Positions 44,444-54,146 of a stretch of DNA of 64,000 bases are shown here, piece after piece; positions within the stretch are counted from its first letter, which is position 1, and every line of letters starts with the position of its first letter. The notes under the pieces are model-generated. The model did not search any database and was not told where the DNA came from. It saw nothing but the letters and a program-made list of their open reading frames with translations. This DNA comes from Pseudomonas sp. LRP2-20 (GTDB taxonomy: Bacteria; Pseudomonadota; Gammaproteobacteria; Pseudomonadales; Pseudomonadaceae). Position numbers and translations under genes: made by a program. Location: contig NZ_AP025944.1 in assembly GCF_024349685.1 (NCBI RefSeq), positions 4,036,001 through 4,100,000 of the forward strand, in the 5' to 3' direction.

Positions 44444-45064
44444 TCATGGTTCCAGCCCGATCCCGCGCAAGATCACACAGGTCACCGTCTGCACCGCACT
44501 CTCGAACGCCATGTCCGACAACGGCTCACCCTCGTTGAGCAACGCCACCTGGTAGCCAAAGTCGGCATAGTGCTGTGTCGACGCCCAGATCATGTAGAGC
44601 AGCGCCGAAGGCTCCACTGGCAGGATGCGCCCCTCTGCCACCCAACGGCGAATCTTGTCTTCTTTGAGCTTCGCCCAGGGCACCAGGCTCTCGGCGAGGT
44701 TCACCCCCAGCACCGGCGCCCCATGCAACATCTCTTCGGCCCAGATCCTCGAGCCCAGCGGCCGTGTCCGTGAATGGCCCATCTTGGCGCGGATGTAGCT
44801 GGTCAGCACCACCCGCGGGTCATCGAAGTTCTCGAAGCACAGCGCGTCTTGCTTCCACACATCCAGCAGGTCCTGCAGCACCGCGCGGAACAGTTCGTCC
44901 TTGGTGCTGAAGTAGTAGTGCAGGTTGGAACGCGGCAACTCGGCCTGCTCGGCGATATCACCCATGGAAGTCGCGCCATAGCCTTTTTCGGCGAACACCT
45001 TTTCGGCGGCGACGAGGATCTTCTCGATATTGCGACGGCGGATTTCGATCTTGTGGTTGGCCAT
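44444..45064 (-). CDS. TetR-family regulator, RutR-like
   Basis: 206 residues. The N-terminal TetR helix-turn-helix (about 8-55) reads RRRNIEKILVAAEKVFAEKGYGATSMGDIAEQAELPRSNLHYYFSTKDEL. The C-terminal part (LLYMIWASTQHYADFGYQVALL) is the RutR/YcdC-type ligand domain, and in E. coli RutR the ligand is uracil. Location at the end of the pyd locus makes it the likely regulator, with palindromes at 39911-39938 and 40042-40055 as candidate targets. The ATG at 45064 shares one base with the stop of the glyoxalase-fold gene, so the two are tightly coupled. Confidence 0.9.
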   Translation of the reverse strand: MANHKIEIRRRNIEKILVAAEKVFAEKGYGATSMGDIAEQAELPRSNLHYYFSTKDELFRAVLQDLLDVWKQDALCFENFDDPRVVLTSYIRAKMGHSRTRPLGSRIWAEEMLHGAPVLGVNLAESLVPWAKLKEDKIRRWVAEGRILPVEPSALLYMIWASTQHYADFGYQVALLNEGEPLSDMAFESAVQTVTCVILRGIGLEP

Positions 45065-45420
45065 CAGGCTTGGGCCGTCCACACCGCCAGTTCGTACCCG
45101 TCCGGGTCGATGAAATGAAAGCGCCGGCCACCCGGGAAGGCAAAGGTCGCCCGGCTTATTTTCGCCCCGGCTGCCTCGACCCGCTGTTGTGCGCCTTCCA
45201 GGTCGTCGGCATACAGGATGACCAGCGGCCCGCCCGGGCGTACCGCTTCGCCGGTGGTGAAACCGCCGGTCAAGCGACCATCGCTGAACTCGGTGTAGGT
45301 CGGCCCGTAGTCGGTGAAACGCCAGCCGAACACGCTGCCATAGAACGCCTTGCTCCGTGCGATATCGCTGACGTTGAACTCGATGTTGTCGATCTGCCGA
45401 TCGTGGCCACGAACGCTCAT
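45064..45420 (-). CDS. Glyoxalase/bleomycin-resistance-fold (VOC) protein
   Basis: 118-residue single VOC domain. The first half reads QIDNIEFNVSDIARSKAFYGSVFGWRFTDYGPTYTEF and the second PLVILYADDLEGAQQRVEAAGAKI...GGRRFHFIDPDGYELAVWT, the two beta-alpha-beta-beta-beta repeats of the family. Metal-ligand Glu (YELAVW) is present. Such proteins are often annotated as extradiol dioxygenase or lactoylglutathione lyase, and nothing here decides a substrate. It lies upstream of, and is translationally coupled to, the RutR-like regulator, so a role in handling a pyrimidine-derived aldehyde such as malonate semialdehyde is possible but unproven. Confidence 0.85.
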   Translation of the reverse strand: MSVRGHDRQIDNIEFNVSDIARSKAFYGSVFGWRFTDYGPTYTEFSDGRLTGGFTTGEAVRPGGPLVILYADDLEGAQQRVEAAGAKISRATFAFPGGRRFHFIDPDGYELAVWTAQA

Positions 45421-45511
45421 GGGTGCTCCTTGCCGAATGGGGTTGGCTTAGTCTACTCCGACGATCGCGAGTTGCGTGCAGCAGCCACCGGCCCCGTCAC
45501 CGCTTGGCCGC

Positions 45512-47308
45512 TCAGCCACATCTGGCCCGGTCCCGCACCGGGCACTGAGCCCGGTGCAGGTTCAGCGCCGTGTTGATGATGCCGATATGGCTGAACGCCT
45601 GGGGGAAGTTGCCAAGCATGCGCTTGCCGGCGGGGTCGTACTGCTCGGCCAGCAGGCCGACGTCATTGCACAAGCCGGTGAGCTTTTCGTACAGCGCCTG
45701 GGCCTCGGCCTCACGCCCCAGCAGCACATACACATCGGCCAGCCAGAACGAACACACCAGGAACGTGCCCTCCCCCGGCGTCAGCCCATCGCTGCAGCTG
45801 TCGCTGTCGTAGCGCAGCAGCAGGCCGTTCTTCAGCAGGCGCTGTTCGATCTGCGCCAAGGTACGCTGAAAGCGCGGATCCTCGGCCGACAGAAAGCCGG
45901 TCAAGGCGATCTGCAACAGGCTGGCGTCCATTTCGGCCGAGCCGTAGGCCTGGACGAAGTGCTGGCCGCCGGCATCGAGCCCGCGCGCGCAGACTTCCCG
46001 ATGAATCTCGTCAGCCACCTGCCGATAATGGCGGCCCCGCTCACGACCTTCCTCGGTGGTATCCGCCAGCCCCGCCGCGCGGTCGAAGGCGACCCAGGCC
46101 ATGACCTTGGAATGGACGAAATGCTGGCGGCCGCCGCGCACTTCCCAGATGCCTTCATCAGGCTCGCGCCAGATGCGCTCGACATAGGGCAGGATCAGCC
46201 GGGAGATCGCCGCACTGCGCGGGTGGCGCGGCAGGCCGCCCTTGATCGCCTGGGTCATGGCGTCGGCCAGTTCGCCGTAGATGTCCAGCTGCACCTGTTG
46301 CGAAGCTGCATTGCCGACCCGCACCGGCTTCGAGTGCTCGTAGCCGGCCAGCCACGGCAAGGTGTATTCCTGCAGGTCACGCTCGCCGGCCAGGCCATAC
46401 ATGATCTGCATCTGTTCAGGGTTGCCGGCCACCGAACGCAGCAACCATTCACGCCAGGCCTGGGCCTCATCGAAATAGCCAAGGTTCATGAACGCCAGCA
46501 AGGTCATGGTGGCGTCGCGCAACCAGCAGTAGCGGTAGTCCCAGTTGCGCTCATGGCCGATGCGCTCGGGCAGCGAGGTGGTGACCGCCGCGACAATGCC
46601 GCCCGTGGGCGCATAGGTCATGGCCTTGAGGGTGAGCAGCGAGCGGCGCACCAGCCCGCTGTAGGCACCAACCTCAGGACAACGGTCGGCGAATGCCTGC
46701 CAGTGCAACAGGGTGTGTTGCAGTGCCTGGTCGATGTCGCAGTCGGGCTGCACCGGCAAGTGCGAGGGCTGGTGACGCAAGCTGAAAACCTGGCGCTCGC
46801 CGGCACACACGCCAAAACGGGCGACGGTGTGGTGGTCTTGACCATGGGGCGCCACGCTGCTGCACAGGATCAGGCGATCGGGGCCGGCGACTGCACTGAG
46901 GGTCAACGGGTCGATTTTCTCCACCCAGGGCACGCTGCGACCGTAGTCCAAGCGCAGTACCAGGTCCATTTCGAAGCGGGTTTCGCCGGACAGCCCCTCG
47001 ACGATACGCACCACCGAGTTGACCTCGTCCAGTGGCATGAAGTCGAGCACCCGGGCGCGGCCGCTGGCAGTGACCCAGGTGGTTTCCAGCACCAGGGTGT
47101 CGCCCAGGTACTGGCGGCGGGTGTGCTCGACGGGGTCGCTGGGCGCCAGGCGCCAGCGGCCGTTCTCTTCGTTGCCCAGCAGCGCGGCGAACACCGCCGG
47201 GGCGTCGAAACGCGGCAGGCACAACCAGTCGATCGAACCGTCGCGGCTGACCAGGGCGGCGCTGCGGCAGTTGCCGAGCAGCGCGTAGTCTTCGATGTGG
47301 GCGGGCAT
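45512..47308 (-). CDS. Glycoside hydrolase family 15 protein (glucoamylase or trehalase)
   Basis: 598 residues. The N-terminal beta-sandwich region begins MPAHIEDYALLGNCRSAALVSRDGSIDWLCLPRFDAP, the hallmark of bacterial GH15 proteins. The (alpha/alpha)6 barrel follows, with the catalytic-acid motif EPDEGIWEVRGG and a second Glu region in GEGTFLVCSFWLADVYVLLGR. GH15 includes both glucoamylases and trehalases with this N-terminus. Given the trehalose/alpha-glucan cluster 5 kb away and zwf-gnd next door, either would supply glucose for the Entner-Doudoroff or pentose-phosphate routes. AGGAGG precedes the ATG. Confidence 0.87.
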   Translation of the reverse strand: MPAHIEDYALLGNCRSAALVSRDGSIDWLCLPRFDAPAVFAALLGNEENGRWRLAPSDPVEHTRRQYLGDTLVLETTWVTASGRARVLDFMPLDEVNSVVRIVEGLSGETRFEMDLVLRLDYGRSVPWVEKIDPLTLSAVAGPDRLILCSSVAPHGQDHHTVARFGVCAGERQVFSLRHQPSHLPVQPDCDIDQALQHTLLHWQAFADRCPEVGAYSGLVRRSLLTLKAMTYAPTGGIVAAVTTSLPERIGHERNWDYRYCWLRDATMTLLAFMNLGYFDEAQAWREWLLRSVAGNPEQMQIMYGLAGERDLQEYTLPWLAGYEHSKPVRVGNAASQQVQLDIYGELADAMTQAIKGGLPRHPRSAAISRLILPYVERIWREPDEGIWEVRGGRQHFVHSKVMAWVAFDRAAGLADTTEEGRERGRHYRQVADEIHREVCARGLDAGGQHFVQAYGSAEMDASLLQIALTGFLSAEDPRFQRTLAQIEQRLLKNGLLLRYDSDSCSDGLTPGEGTFLVCSFWLADVYVLLGREAEAQALYEKLTGLCNDVGLLAEQYDPAGKRMLGNFPQAFSHIGIINTALNLHRAQCPVRDRARCG

Positions 47309-47338
47309 TGCACCTCCTTTTCAAAGGCTGCCTGCTTA

Positions 47339-47430
47339 GGCCTCTTCGCGGGTGAACCCGCTCCCACAGGGATATCACTTTCTCAGGTCAGTGATGTACC
47401 TGTGGGAGCGGGTTCACCCGCGAAGAGGCC
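47339..47430. repeat. REP pair (inverted), GGTTCACC variant
   Basis: Inverted units with GGGTGAACCC loop variant and GGCCTCTTCGCGGG extensions, between zwf and the GH15 gene on the same strand. It may separate their expression levels. Confidence 0.9.
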
Positions 47431-47451
47431 CGAGCAGGCAACACAGCACTG

Positions 47452-48956
<1,505 letters not shown>

Positions 48957-48957
<1 letters not shown>

Positions 48958-49937
48958 CAGTCTTTTTTCTCGACGTGGCCACCGAAGCCCAGGCGCATGG
49001 CCGACAGGATCTTGTCGCCATAGGTACCTTGCTGCTGGCGCGAGCGGAAGCGGGCGAACAGCGCGCTGGACAGCACCGGCACCGGCACCGCCTGCTCGAC
49101 GGCAGCATCGATGGTCCAGCGGCCTTCACCGCTGTCGGACACCGAGCCACTGAACTGCGCCAGCTGCGGGTCGGCCACCAGTGCATCGGCGGTAAGGTCG
49201 AGCAGCCAGGACGTGACCACGCTGCCACGGCGCCAGACCTCGGCGATCTCGGCCACGTTCAGGTCGAAGCGCTGGTCTTCCGGCAGCTCGCTGCCGCCCT
49301 TGCTGCGCAGCAGGTCGAAACCTTCGGCATAGGCCTGCATCAGGCCATATTCGATGCCGTTGTGCACCATCTTCACGTAGTGCCCGGCGCCGGGCGGGCC
49401 GGCGTGGATATAGCCGTGCTCGGCGCGCTGATGCTCACCGCTGCGGCCGTGGGTGCGCGGAATGTCGCCGACGCCCGGTGCCAGTGCCTTGAACAGCGGC
49501 TCAAGGCGCTCGAACACGTCTTTCTCGCCCCCGATCATCATGCAGTAGCCACGGTCCAGGCCCCACACCCCGCCGGAGGTGCCGACATCCAGGTAATGCA
49601 GCCCACGCTTGGCCAGCTCGGCGGCGCGGCGCATGTCGTCTTTATAGAAGGTGTTGCCACCGTCGATGATCGCATCACCCGGTTCCAGCAGCTCGGCCAG
49701 CTGGGCGATGGTCTGCTCGGTAGGTTCGCCGGCCGGCAGCATCACCCACACCGCGCGCGGTGCCTTGAGCTTCTGCACCAGCGCACCCAGGTCATGGGCC
49801 CCTTGCGCACCTTCGTGATGCAGGGTATCGACTGCCTCACGGTTGCGGTCGTGCACCACGGTCTGGTGGCCTGCGCGCATCAGCCGCCTTGCGATATTGC
49901 CGCCCATGCGGCCCAGCCCGACGATTCCCAATTGCAT
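48957..49937 (-). CDS. gnd: 6-phosphogluconate dehydrogenase, decarboxylating (short NAD-type)
   Basis: Converts 6-phosphogluconate to ribulose-5-phosphate and CO2. At 326 residues it is the short GntZ/YqeC-type enzyme. The Rossmann motif [17 protein letters not shown] is followed by [10 protein letters not shown], where an acidic Asp after the second strand suggests NAD rather than NADP, an inference from family patterns. The catalytic segment [24 protein letters not shown] is intact. ATG 49937 is chosen, with GGGGAG about 10 bp upstream. In operon with zwf, gnd first. Confidence 0.93.
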
Positions 49938-50099
49938 GAGCCGATGCTCCCCTTTCGAAATGGATGACAAACACAGTTCAATTTTTCAGATTAGTCCAGC
50001 ACTGAGCCCGAGGGTTCAGCGACGAACGGCGTGACAACGTTTAACAAAAAAGTTCCCATGAGCGGCAAAAGAATTCAGAATGCGCGCCGCGTGAAGCGT

Positions 50100-50107
50100 C
50101 TACGCTT
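50100..50107 (+). promoter_or_regulatory. Sigma-S-like -10 element before the 55-aa gene
   Basis: CTACGCTT, close to the RpoS -10 consensus CTAYACTT, 34 bp upstream of the ATG at 50142. No clear -35, as is usual for sigma-S promoters. Confidence 0.35.
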
Positions 50108-50141
50108 TAACTGTCACCAGCCAAAACCGCGAGGTGTGCTC

Positions 50142-50309
50142 ATGGGTACCTTGATGCCTGCTACTCCAACCCAGACCCTCTATGTCTCCGTACGCCGTGA
50201 TGAGCTGCGCAAGTTGAAGGACGAACGTGACCAGCTGCGCCAGCAGGTCGCCCAGCTGCACTTGTTGCTGGAACAGGCGCTTGGCGACGGTAAAGCCGTC
50301 AGCCTCTGA
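50142..50309 (+). CDS. 55-residue coiled-coil protein of unknown function
   Basis: Small protein starting MGTLMPATPTQTLYVSVRRDE. Residues 20-47 form an amphipathic helix with hydrophobic residues at heptad a/d positions (L22, L25, L32, V36, L39, L43, A46) and charged Lys, Arg and Glu elsewhere, so a short dimeric coiled coil is likely. GAGG at 50131-50134 fits ATG 50142. The frame stays open to 50031 upstream, but without a ribosome-binding site, and that part is arginine-rich noise. It lies 520 bp before glgA and is followed by a 9-bp hairpin. I do not recognise the family. Confidence 0.7.
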   Translation: MGTLMPATPTQTLYVSVRRDELRKLKDERDQLRQQVAQLHLLLEQALGDGKAVSL

Positions 50310-50829
50310 TTCAGCCCTCCCCTGGTGGGAGCCTCGGCTCCCACAGTGCCGACATTCTGCCCCATCACGGTGCACGATACGCTGGCCAGCCACTCTATGG
50401 CGCACACCTGAATACCCCTTGCCCCACCCTCGAACACCTCTGTTCATATTCGGTCACACACGCCAACGTTTGCGTCTATCTCGCGTCATAGCGAAAGTGA
50501 CCAGTGGGTCACCTTTTTATCTCCAGCTCTCCTACACTCAGATTTCGGCCCGCCATTTGCTCAGAGGAAGAGCGACGTAAAAAAGTCGAACTTTTGGAAA
50601 TGGTGGCGGGTCAGCAACTAAGTAGGCCAATTGCAAAAGGACTTCCTTCGCACGGCCCGCCTACCCCAATCAGTCCAATCGCCTTCGGCCGGAATGCTGA
50701 TCGCGTTGTGCCTGTGCGCACGACTTCGGGGCATGGATAGCTTTACGCAACTACAGAACCAGAGAGAACCAGCACGAGATACCGCAACGGGTGCCAGCAC
50801 CCGGCTAATACATAGGGACGGAGAGAAGT
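50310..50829. other. 520-bp region between the 55-aa gene and glgA
   Basis: Contains a hairpin GTGGGAGCC-TC-GGCTCCCAC at 50325-50344 (no T tract, weak terminator for the 55-aa gene), a sigma-S-like CTACACT at 50532-50538, and then about 285 nt that would be the glgA leader. Base composition drops between 50440 and 50640. A frame of 78 codons (50504-50740) and one beginning at 50735 are open but lack ribosome-binding sites, and I do not support them as genes. Confidence 0.6.
50532..50538 (+). promoter_or_regulatory. Sigma-S-like -10 element of the glgA operon
   Basis: CTACACT matches the RpoS -10 consensus core. The expected start near 50545 would give a leader of about 285 nt to the glgA ATG at 50830. 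Confidence 0.45.
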
Positions 50830-52389
50830 ATGATCAGTGCCGCTGTCGAGCCTCACGTAGATTCATTCAACCCGGACAACCGCGAGCCGCTCACCCCGGA
50901 CTTCGCCAAGACAGGCACGACACCCGGCGCCCAGCGCCAGCACAACCCGAACAAGCGCAAGATCCTGTTCGTCACCTCGGAAATCGCCGACCTGGTCAAG
51001 ACCGGCGGCCTCGGCGACGTCTCTGCGGCGCTGCCCCGCGCCCTGGCGCATTTGCACGATGTACGGGTGCTGATCCCCGGCTACCGCCAGGTGATGGAAA
51101 GTGACAACCCCATTCATATCGTCGGCGAGCTCGGCGGCCACGCAGCCCTGCCGCCGTGCAAGATCGGCCGCATGGACCTGGCCGACGGCCTGGTCATCTA
51201 TGTACTGATCTGCCCCGAACTGTACCTGCGTGACGGCACCCCCTATGGTGCCAACAACGGCCGTGACTGGCCCGACAACCACATCCGTTTCGCCCGCCTG
51301 GGCCTGGCCGCGGCCGAGATTGCCGCTGGTGAGGGCATGATCCACTGGAAGCCCGAAGTGGTGCATGCCCACGACTGGCCCGCTGGCCTGGCACCGGCCT
51401 ACATGCACTGGCGCGGGCTGAACACGCCGACCTTGTTCACCATTCACAACCTGGCGTATCAGGGCGTCTACAGCCGCGGCTGCAGCCCGGAGCTGGCGAT
51501 CCCCGAGCATGCCATGCAACAGGAAGGCATGGAGTTCTACGGCAAACTGTCGTTCCTCAAGGCCGGCCTTGCCTACTCCAGCCACATCACCACGGTCAGC
51601 GCCACCTACGCCCAGGAAATCACCACCCCCGAATTCGGCTGCGGGCTCGATGGCTTCCTGGCCAGCAAGGCCCAGCAAGGCCTTCTCGGCGGCATCCCCA
51701 ACGGCATCGACGAAAGCTGGGACTCGTCCACCGACAAGCACCTGCAGCACAACTTCAGCATCAACGACTGGGACGGCAAGGCACGCAATACCGCCGAAGT
51801 GCGCAAACTGTTCGAACTGGAACCGTCCGAAGGGCCGCTGTTCGCCGTGGTCTCGCGACTGGTCTACCAGAAAGGCCTGGACCTGACCCTGGGTGTTGCC
51901 GACTACATCGTCGAACAAGGTGGGCAGATCGCGATCATCGGCCGCGGTGAGCCGGAGGAAGAACAGGCCATGCGCGAGCTGGCCCTGCGCCACCCAGGCC
52001 GCATCGGCGTGCGCATCGGCTTCAACGAAACCGACGCCCGGCGCATGTTCGCCGGCAGCGACTTCCTGTTGATGCCATCGCGCTACGAGCCCTGCGGTCT
52101 GAGCCAGATGTACGCCCAGCGCTTCGGTTCGCTGCCGGTGGCACGCAACACCGGCGGCCTGGCCGACACCATCGAGAATGGCGTCACCGGTTTCCTGTTC
52201 GATGAATCGACTGTCGACAGCTACCGCGAAGCGCTGAGCCGTGCCTTCTATACCTACGGCAAGAAGGACCTGCTCAACGCCATGCGCTGCCTGTCGATGA
52301 CCCAGCCGTTCAACTGGTGCCAGGCGGTGGAACCCTATGCGCGTCTCTACGAGGACCTGGTCAAGCAGGCACACCTGAGCCACTACTGA
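50830..52389 (+). CDS. glgA: Glycogen synthase GlgA
   Basis: Transfers glucose from ADP-glucose to the non-reducing end of alpha-1,4-glucan (GT5). In 519 residues the sugar-nucleotide-binding KTGGLGDV begins at Lys57 inside LFVTSEIADLVKTGGLGDVSAALPRAL. The C-terminal GT-B half has the DFLLMPSRYEPCGLSQMYAQRFGSLPVARNTGGLADT region with the catalytic-site Glu. An N-terminal extension of about 43 residues (to NPNKRK) precedes the usual GlgA start. GGAGAG precedes ATG 50830, so the extension is probably translated. No glgC is in the window. First gene of the tre/mal series, 14 bp before treZ. Confidence 0.94.
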   Translation: MISAAVEPHVDSFNPDNREPLTPDFAKTGTTPGAQRQHNPNKRKILFVTSEIADLVKTGGLGDVSAALPRALAHLHDVRVLIPGYRQVMESDNPIHIVGELGGHAALPPCKIGRMDLADGLVIYVLICPELYLRDGTPYGANNGRDWPDNHIRFARLGLAAAEIAAGEGMIHWKPEVVHAHDWPAGLAPAYMHWRGLNTPTLFTIHNLAYQGVYSRGCSPELAIPEHAMQQEGMEFYGKLSFLKAGLAYSSHITTVSATYAQEITTPEFGCGLDGFLASKAQQGLLGGIPNGIDESWDSSTDKHLQHNFSINDWDGKARNTAEVRKLFELEPSEGPLFAVVSRLVYQKGLDLTLGVADYIVEQGGQIAIIGRGEPEEEQAMRELALRHPGRIGVRIGFNETDARRMFAGSDFLLMPSRYEPCGLSQMYAQRFGSLPVARNTGGLADTIENGVTGFLFDESTVDSYREALSRAFYTYGKKDLLNAMRCLSMTQPFNWCQAVEPYARLYEDLVKQAHLSHY

Positions 52390-52403
52390 GCGGGGGTTCG
52401 AAG

Positions 52404-54146
52404 ATGCACAGGCATGGCGCACACCTGCTGGACGCCACGTCGGCGCGCTTCGCCCTGTGGGCGCCAGATGCGCGCAGCGTGAGCTTGGAACTGGAGCAGC
52501 AGCCGGCCATTGAGCTGCTGCCCGAGGGCAACGGCTGGTACACGGGCGTCGCCCCGTGCCAGGCCGGCGACCGTTATCACTATCGCATCGACGGCAAACT
52601 GCAAGTGGCCGACCCCGCGTCGCGCTACCAGCCCGAAGGTGTACACGGCCCGAGCCAGCTGGTGGATACCGGCGCCTACGCCTGGCAGCACCCGTGGCAA
52701 GGCCGACCGTGGCACGAGGCGGTGATCCAGGAGCTGCACGTCGGCGTGCTCGAAGGTTACCAGGGCGTCGCCCGGCAGTTGCCGAGGCTGGCTGAACTGG
52801 GCATCAGTGCCATCGAGCTGATGCCCCTGGGCCAGTTCCCCGGCGAACGCAACTGGGGCTACGACGGCGTACTGCCCTATGCGCCGCAGCACAGCTACGG
52901 CAGCCCCGAACAGCTGTGCGCACTGGTGGACCGCGCCCATGGCCAGGGGCTGATGGTCATGGTCGATGTGGTGTACAACCACTTCGGCCCGGACGGCAAC
53001 TACCTGCACCAGTACGCCAGCCCGTTCTTTCGCGAAGACCGCCAGACGCCCTGGGGCGCGGCCATCGATTTTCGCCGCCGCGAGGTGCGCGAGTACTTCA
53101 TCCAGAACGCCCTGATGTGGCTGTGCGACTACCGCTTTGACGGCCTGCGCCTGGATGCGGTGCACGCCATCGACCAGCCCGACTTTCTGCTCGAGCTGGC
53201 GCAACGGGTGCGCGCCGCCGTGGAGCCGGGCCGGCATATATGGCTGGTGCTGGAGAACGAGCATAACCAGGCTTCGCTGCTCGAACAGGGCTTCGATGCC
53301 CAGTGGAACGACGATGGCCACAACGCCTTGCACGTGCTGCTGACCGGGGAAACCGAAGGTTACTACGCCGACTACCAGGACAAGCCGATCGACAAGCTGG
53401 CCCGCTGCCTGTCCGAAGGCTTCGTGTTCCAGGGCCAGGCCAACCGCCACGGCACGCCACGCGGGGAGCCCAGCGGGCACCTGGCCCCCAGTTCGTTCGT
53501 GTTGTTTCTGCAGAACCATGACCAGATCGGCAACCGCGCCCTGGGCGAGCGCCTGACCCGCCTGTGCCCGCCTGCGGCCTTGCGTGCGGCCACCGGCCTG
53601 TTGCTGCTGGCACCGATGATCCCGCTGCTGTTCATGGGCGATGAAGAGGGCAGCTGCCGGCCATTCCTGTTCTTCACCGATTTTCATGATGAGCTGGCCG
53701 ATGCCGTGCGCGAAGGCCGCCGGGGCGAGTTCGCCCATTTCAAGGCGTTCGCCGACCCCGAGCAACGTGAACACATTCCCGACCCCAATGCCGAGCAGAC
53801 CTTCGAAGCGTCGCGGCTACGGAACAAAGAGGTCATCGCCGACTGGCACGGCCTGTATCAGCAGCTGCTCGACTTGCGCCAACGCCACATCATCCCGCAC
53901 CTGCCCGGCAGCCGCGCACTGGGCTCCGAAGTGCTGGGCGACCAGGCCCTGACCGCACGCTGGCGCCTGGGTAATGGCAGCACCCTGCGCATCGACCTGA
54001 ATGTGGCCGCCACGCCGCAGCAGGTCGAACTGCCCGCCGTCCACTGGCGCCTGTTCGACAGCAGCGACACGACCCACCCCGACACCGCGCTGTGCGCCTA
54101 CAGCTGCGTGGTCAGCCTGATTGCGCCCGGCCAGGAGAACCCATGA
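52404..54146 (+). CDS. treZ: Malto-oligosyltrehalose trehalohydrolase TreZ
   Basis: GH13 enzyme that releases trehalose from maltooligosyltrehalose made by TreY. The 580 residues have the N-terminal CBM48-like domain (FALWAPDARSVSLEL) and the barrel motifs: VMVDVVYNHFGPDGNYLHQY (region I), FDGLRLDAVHAI with the catalytic Asp (region II), LVLENEHNQ with the catalytic Glu (region III) and LFLQNHDQIGNR (region IV). ATG 52404 follows GGGGG at suitable distance. The frame open upstream overlaps the end of glgA. Its stop overlaps the malQ start by 4 bp. Confidence 0.95.
   Translation: MHRHGAHLLDATSARFALWAPDARSVSLELEQQPAIELLPEGNGWYTGVAPCQAGDRYHYRIDGKLQVADPASRYQPEGVHGPSQLVDTGAYAWQHPWQGRPWHEAVIQELHVGVLEGYQGVARQLPRLAELGISAIELMPLGQFPGERNWGYDGVLPYAPQHSYGSPEQLCALVDRAHGQGLMVMVDVVYNHFGPDGNYLHQYASPFFREDRQTPWGAAIDFRRREVREYFIQNALMWLCDYRFDGLRLDAVHAIDQPDFLLELAQRVRAAVEPGRHIWLVLENEHNQASLLEQGFDAQWNDDGHNALHVLLTGETEGYYADYQDKPIDKLARCLSEGFVFQGQANRHGTPRGEPSGHLAPSSFVLFLQNHDQIGNRALGERLTRLCPPAALRAATGLLLLAPMIPLLFMGDEEGSCRPFLFFTDFHDELADAVREGRRGEFAHFKAFADPEQREHIPDPNAEQTFEASRLRNKEVIADWHGLYQQLLDLRQRHIIPHLPGSRALGSEVLGDQALTARWRLGNGSTLRIDLNVAATPQQVELPAVHWRLFDSSDTTHPDTALCAYSCVVSLIAPGQENP

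Noticed and set aside
50504..50740. 78-codon frame in the glgA leader
   Set aside because: No ribosome-binding site and a Pro/Ser/Arg-rich composition like non-coding sequence. It would need conservation data to revive.
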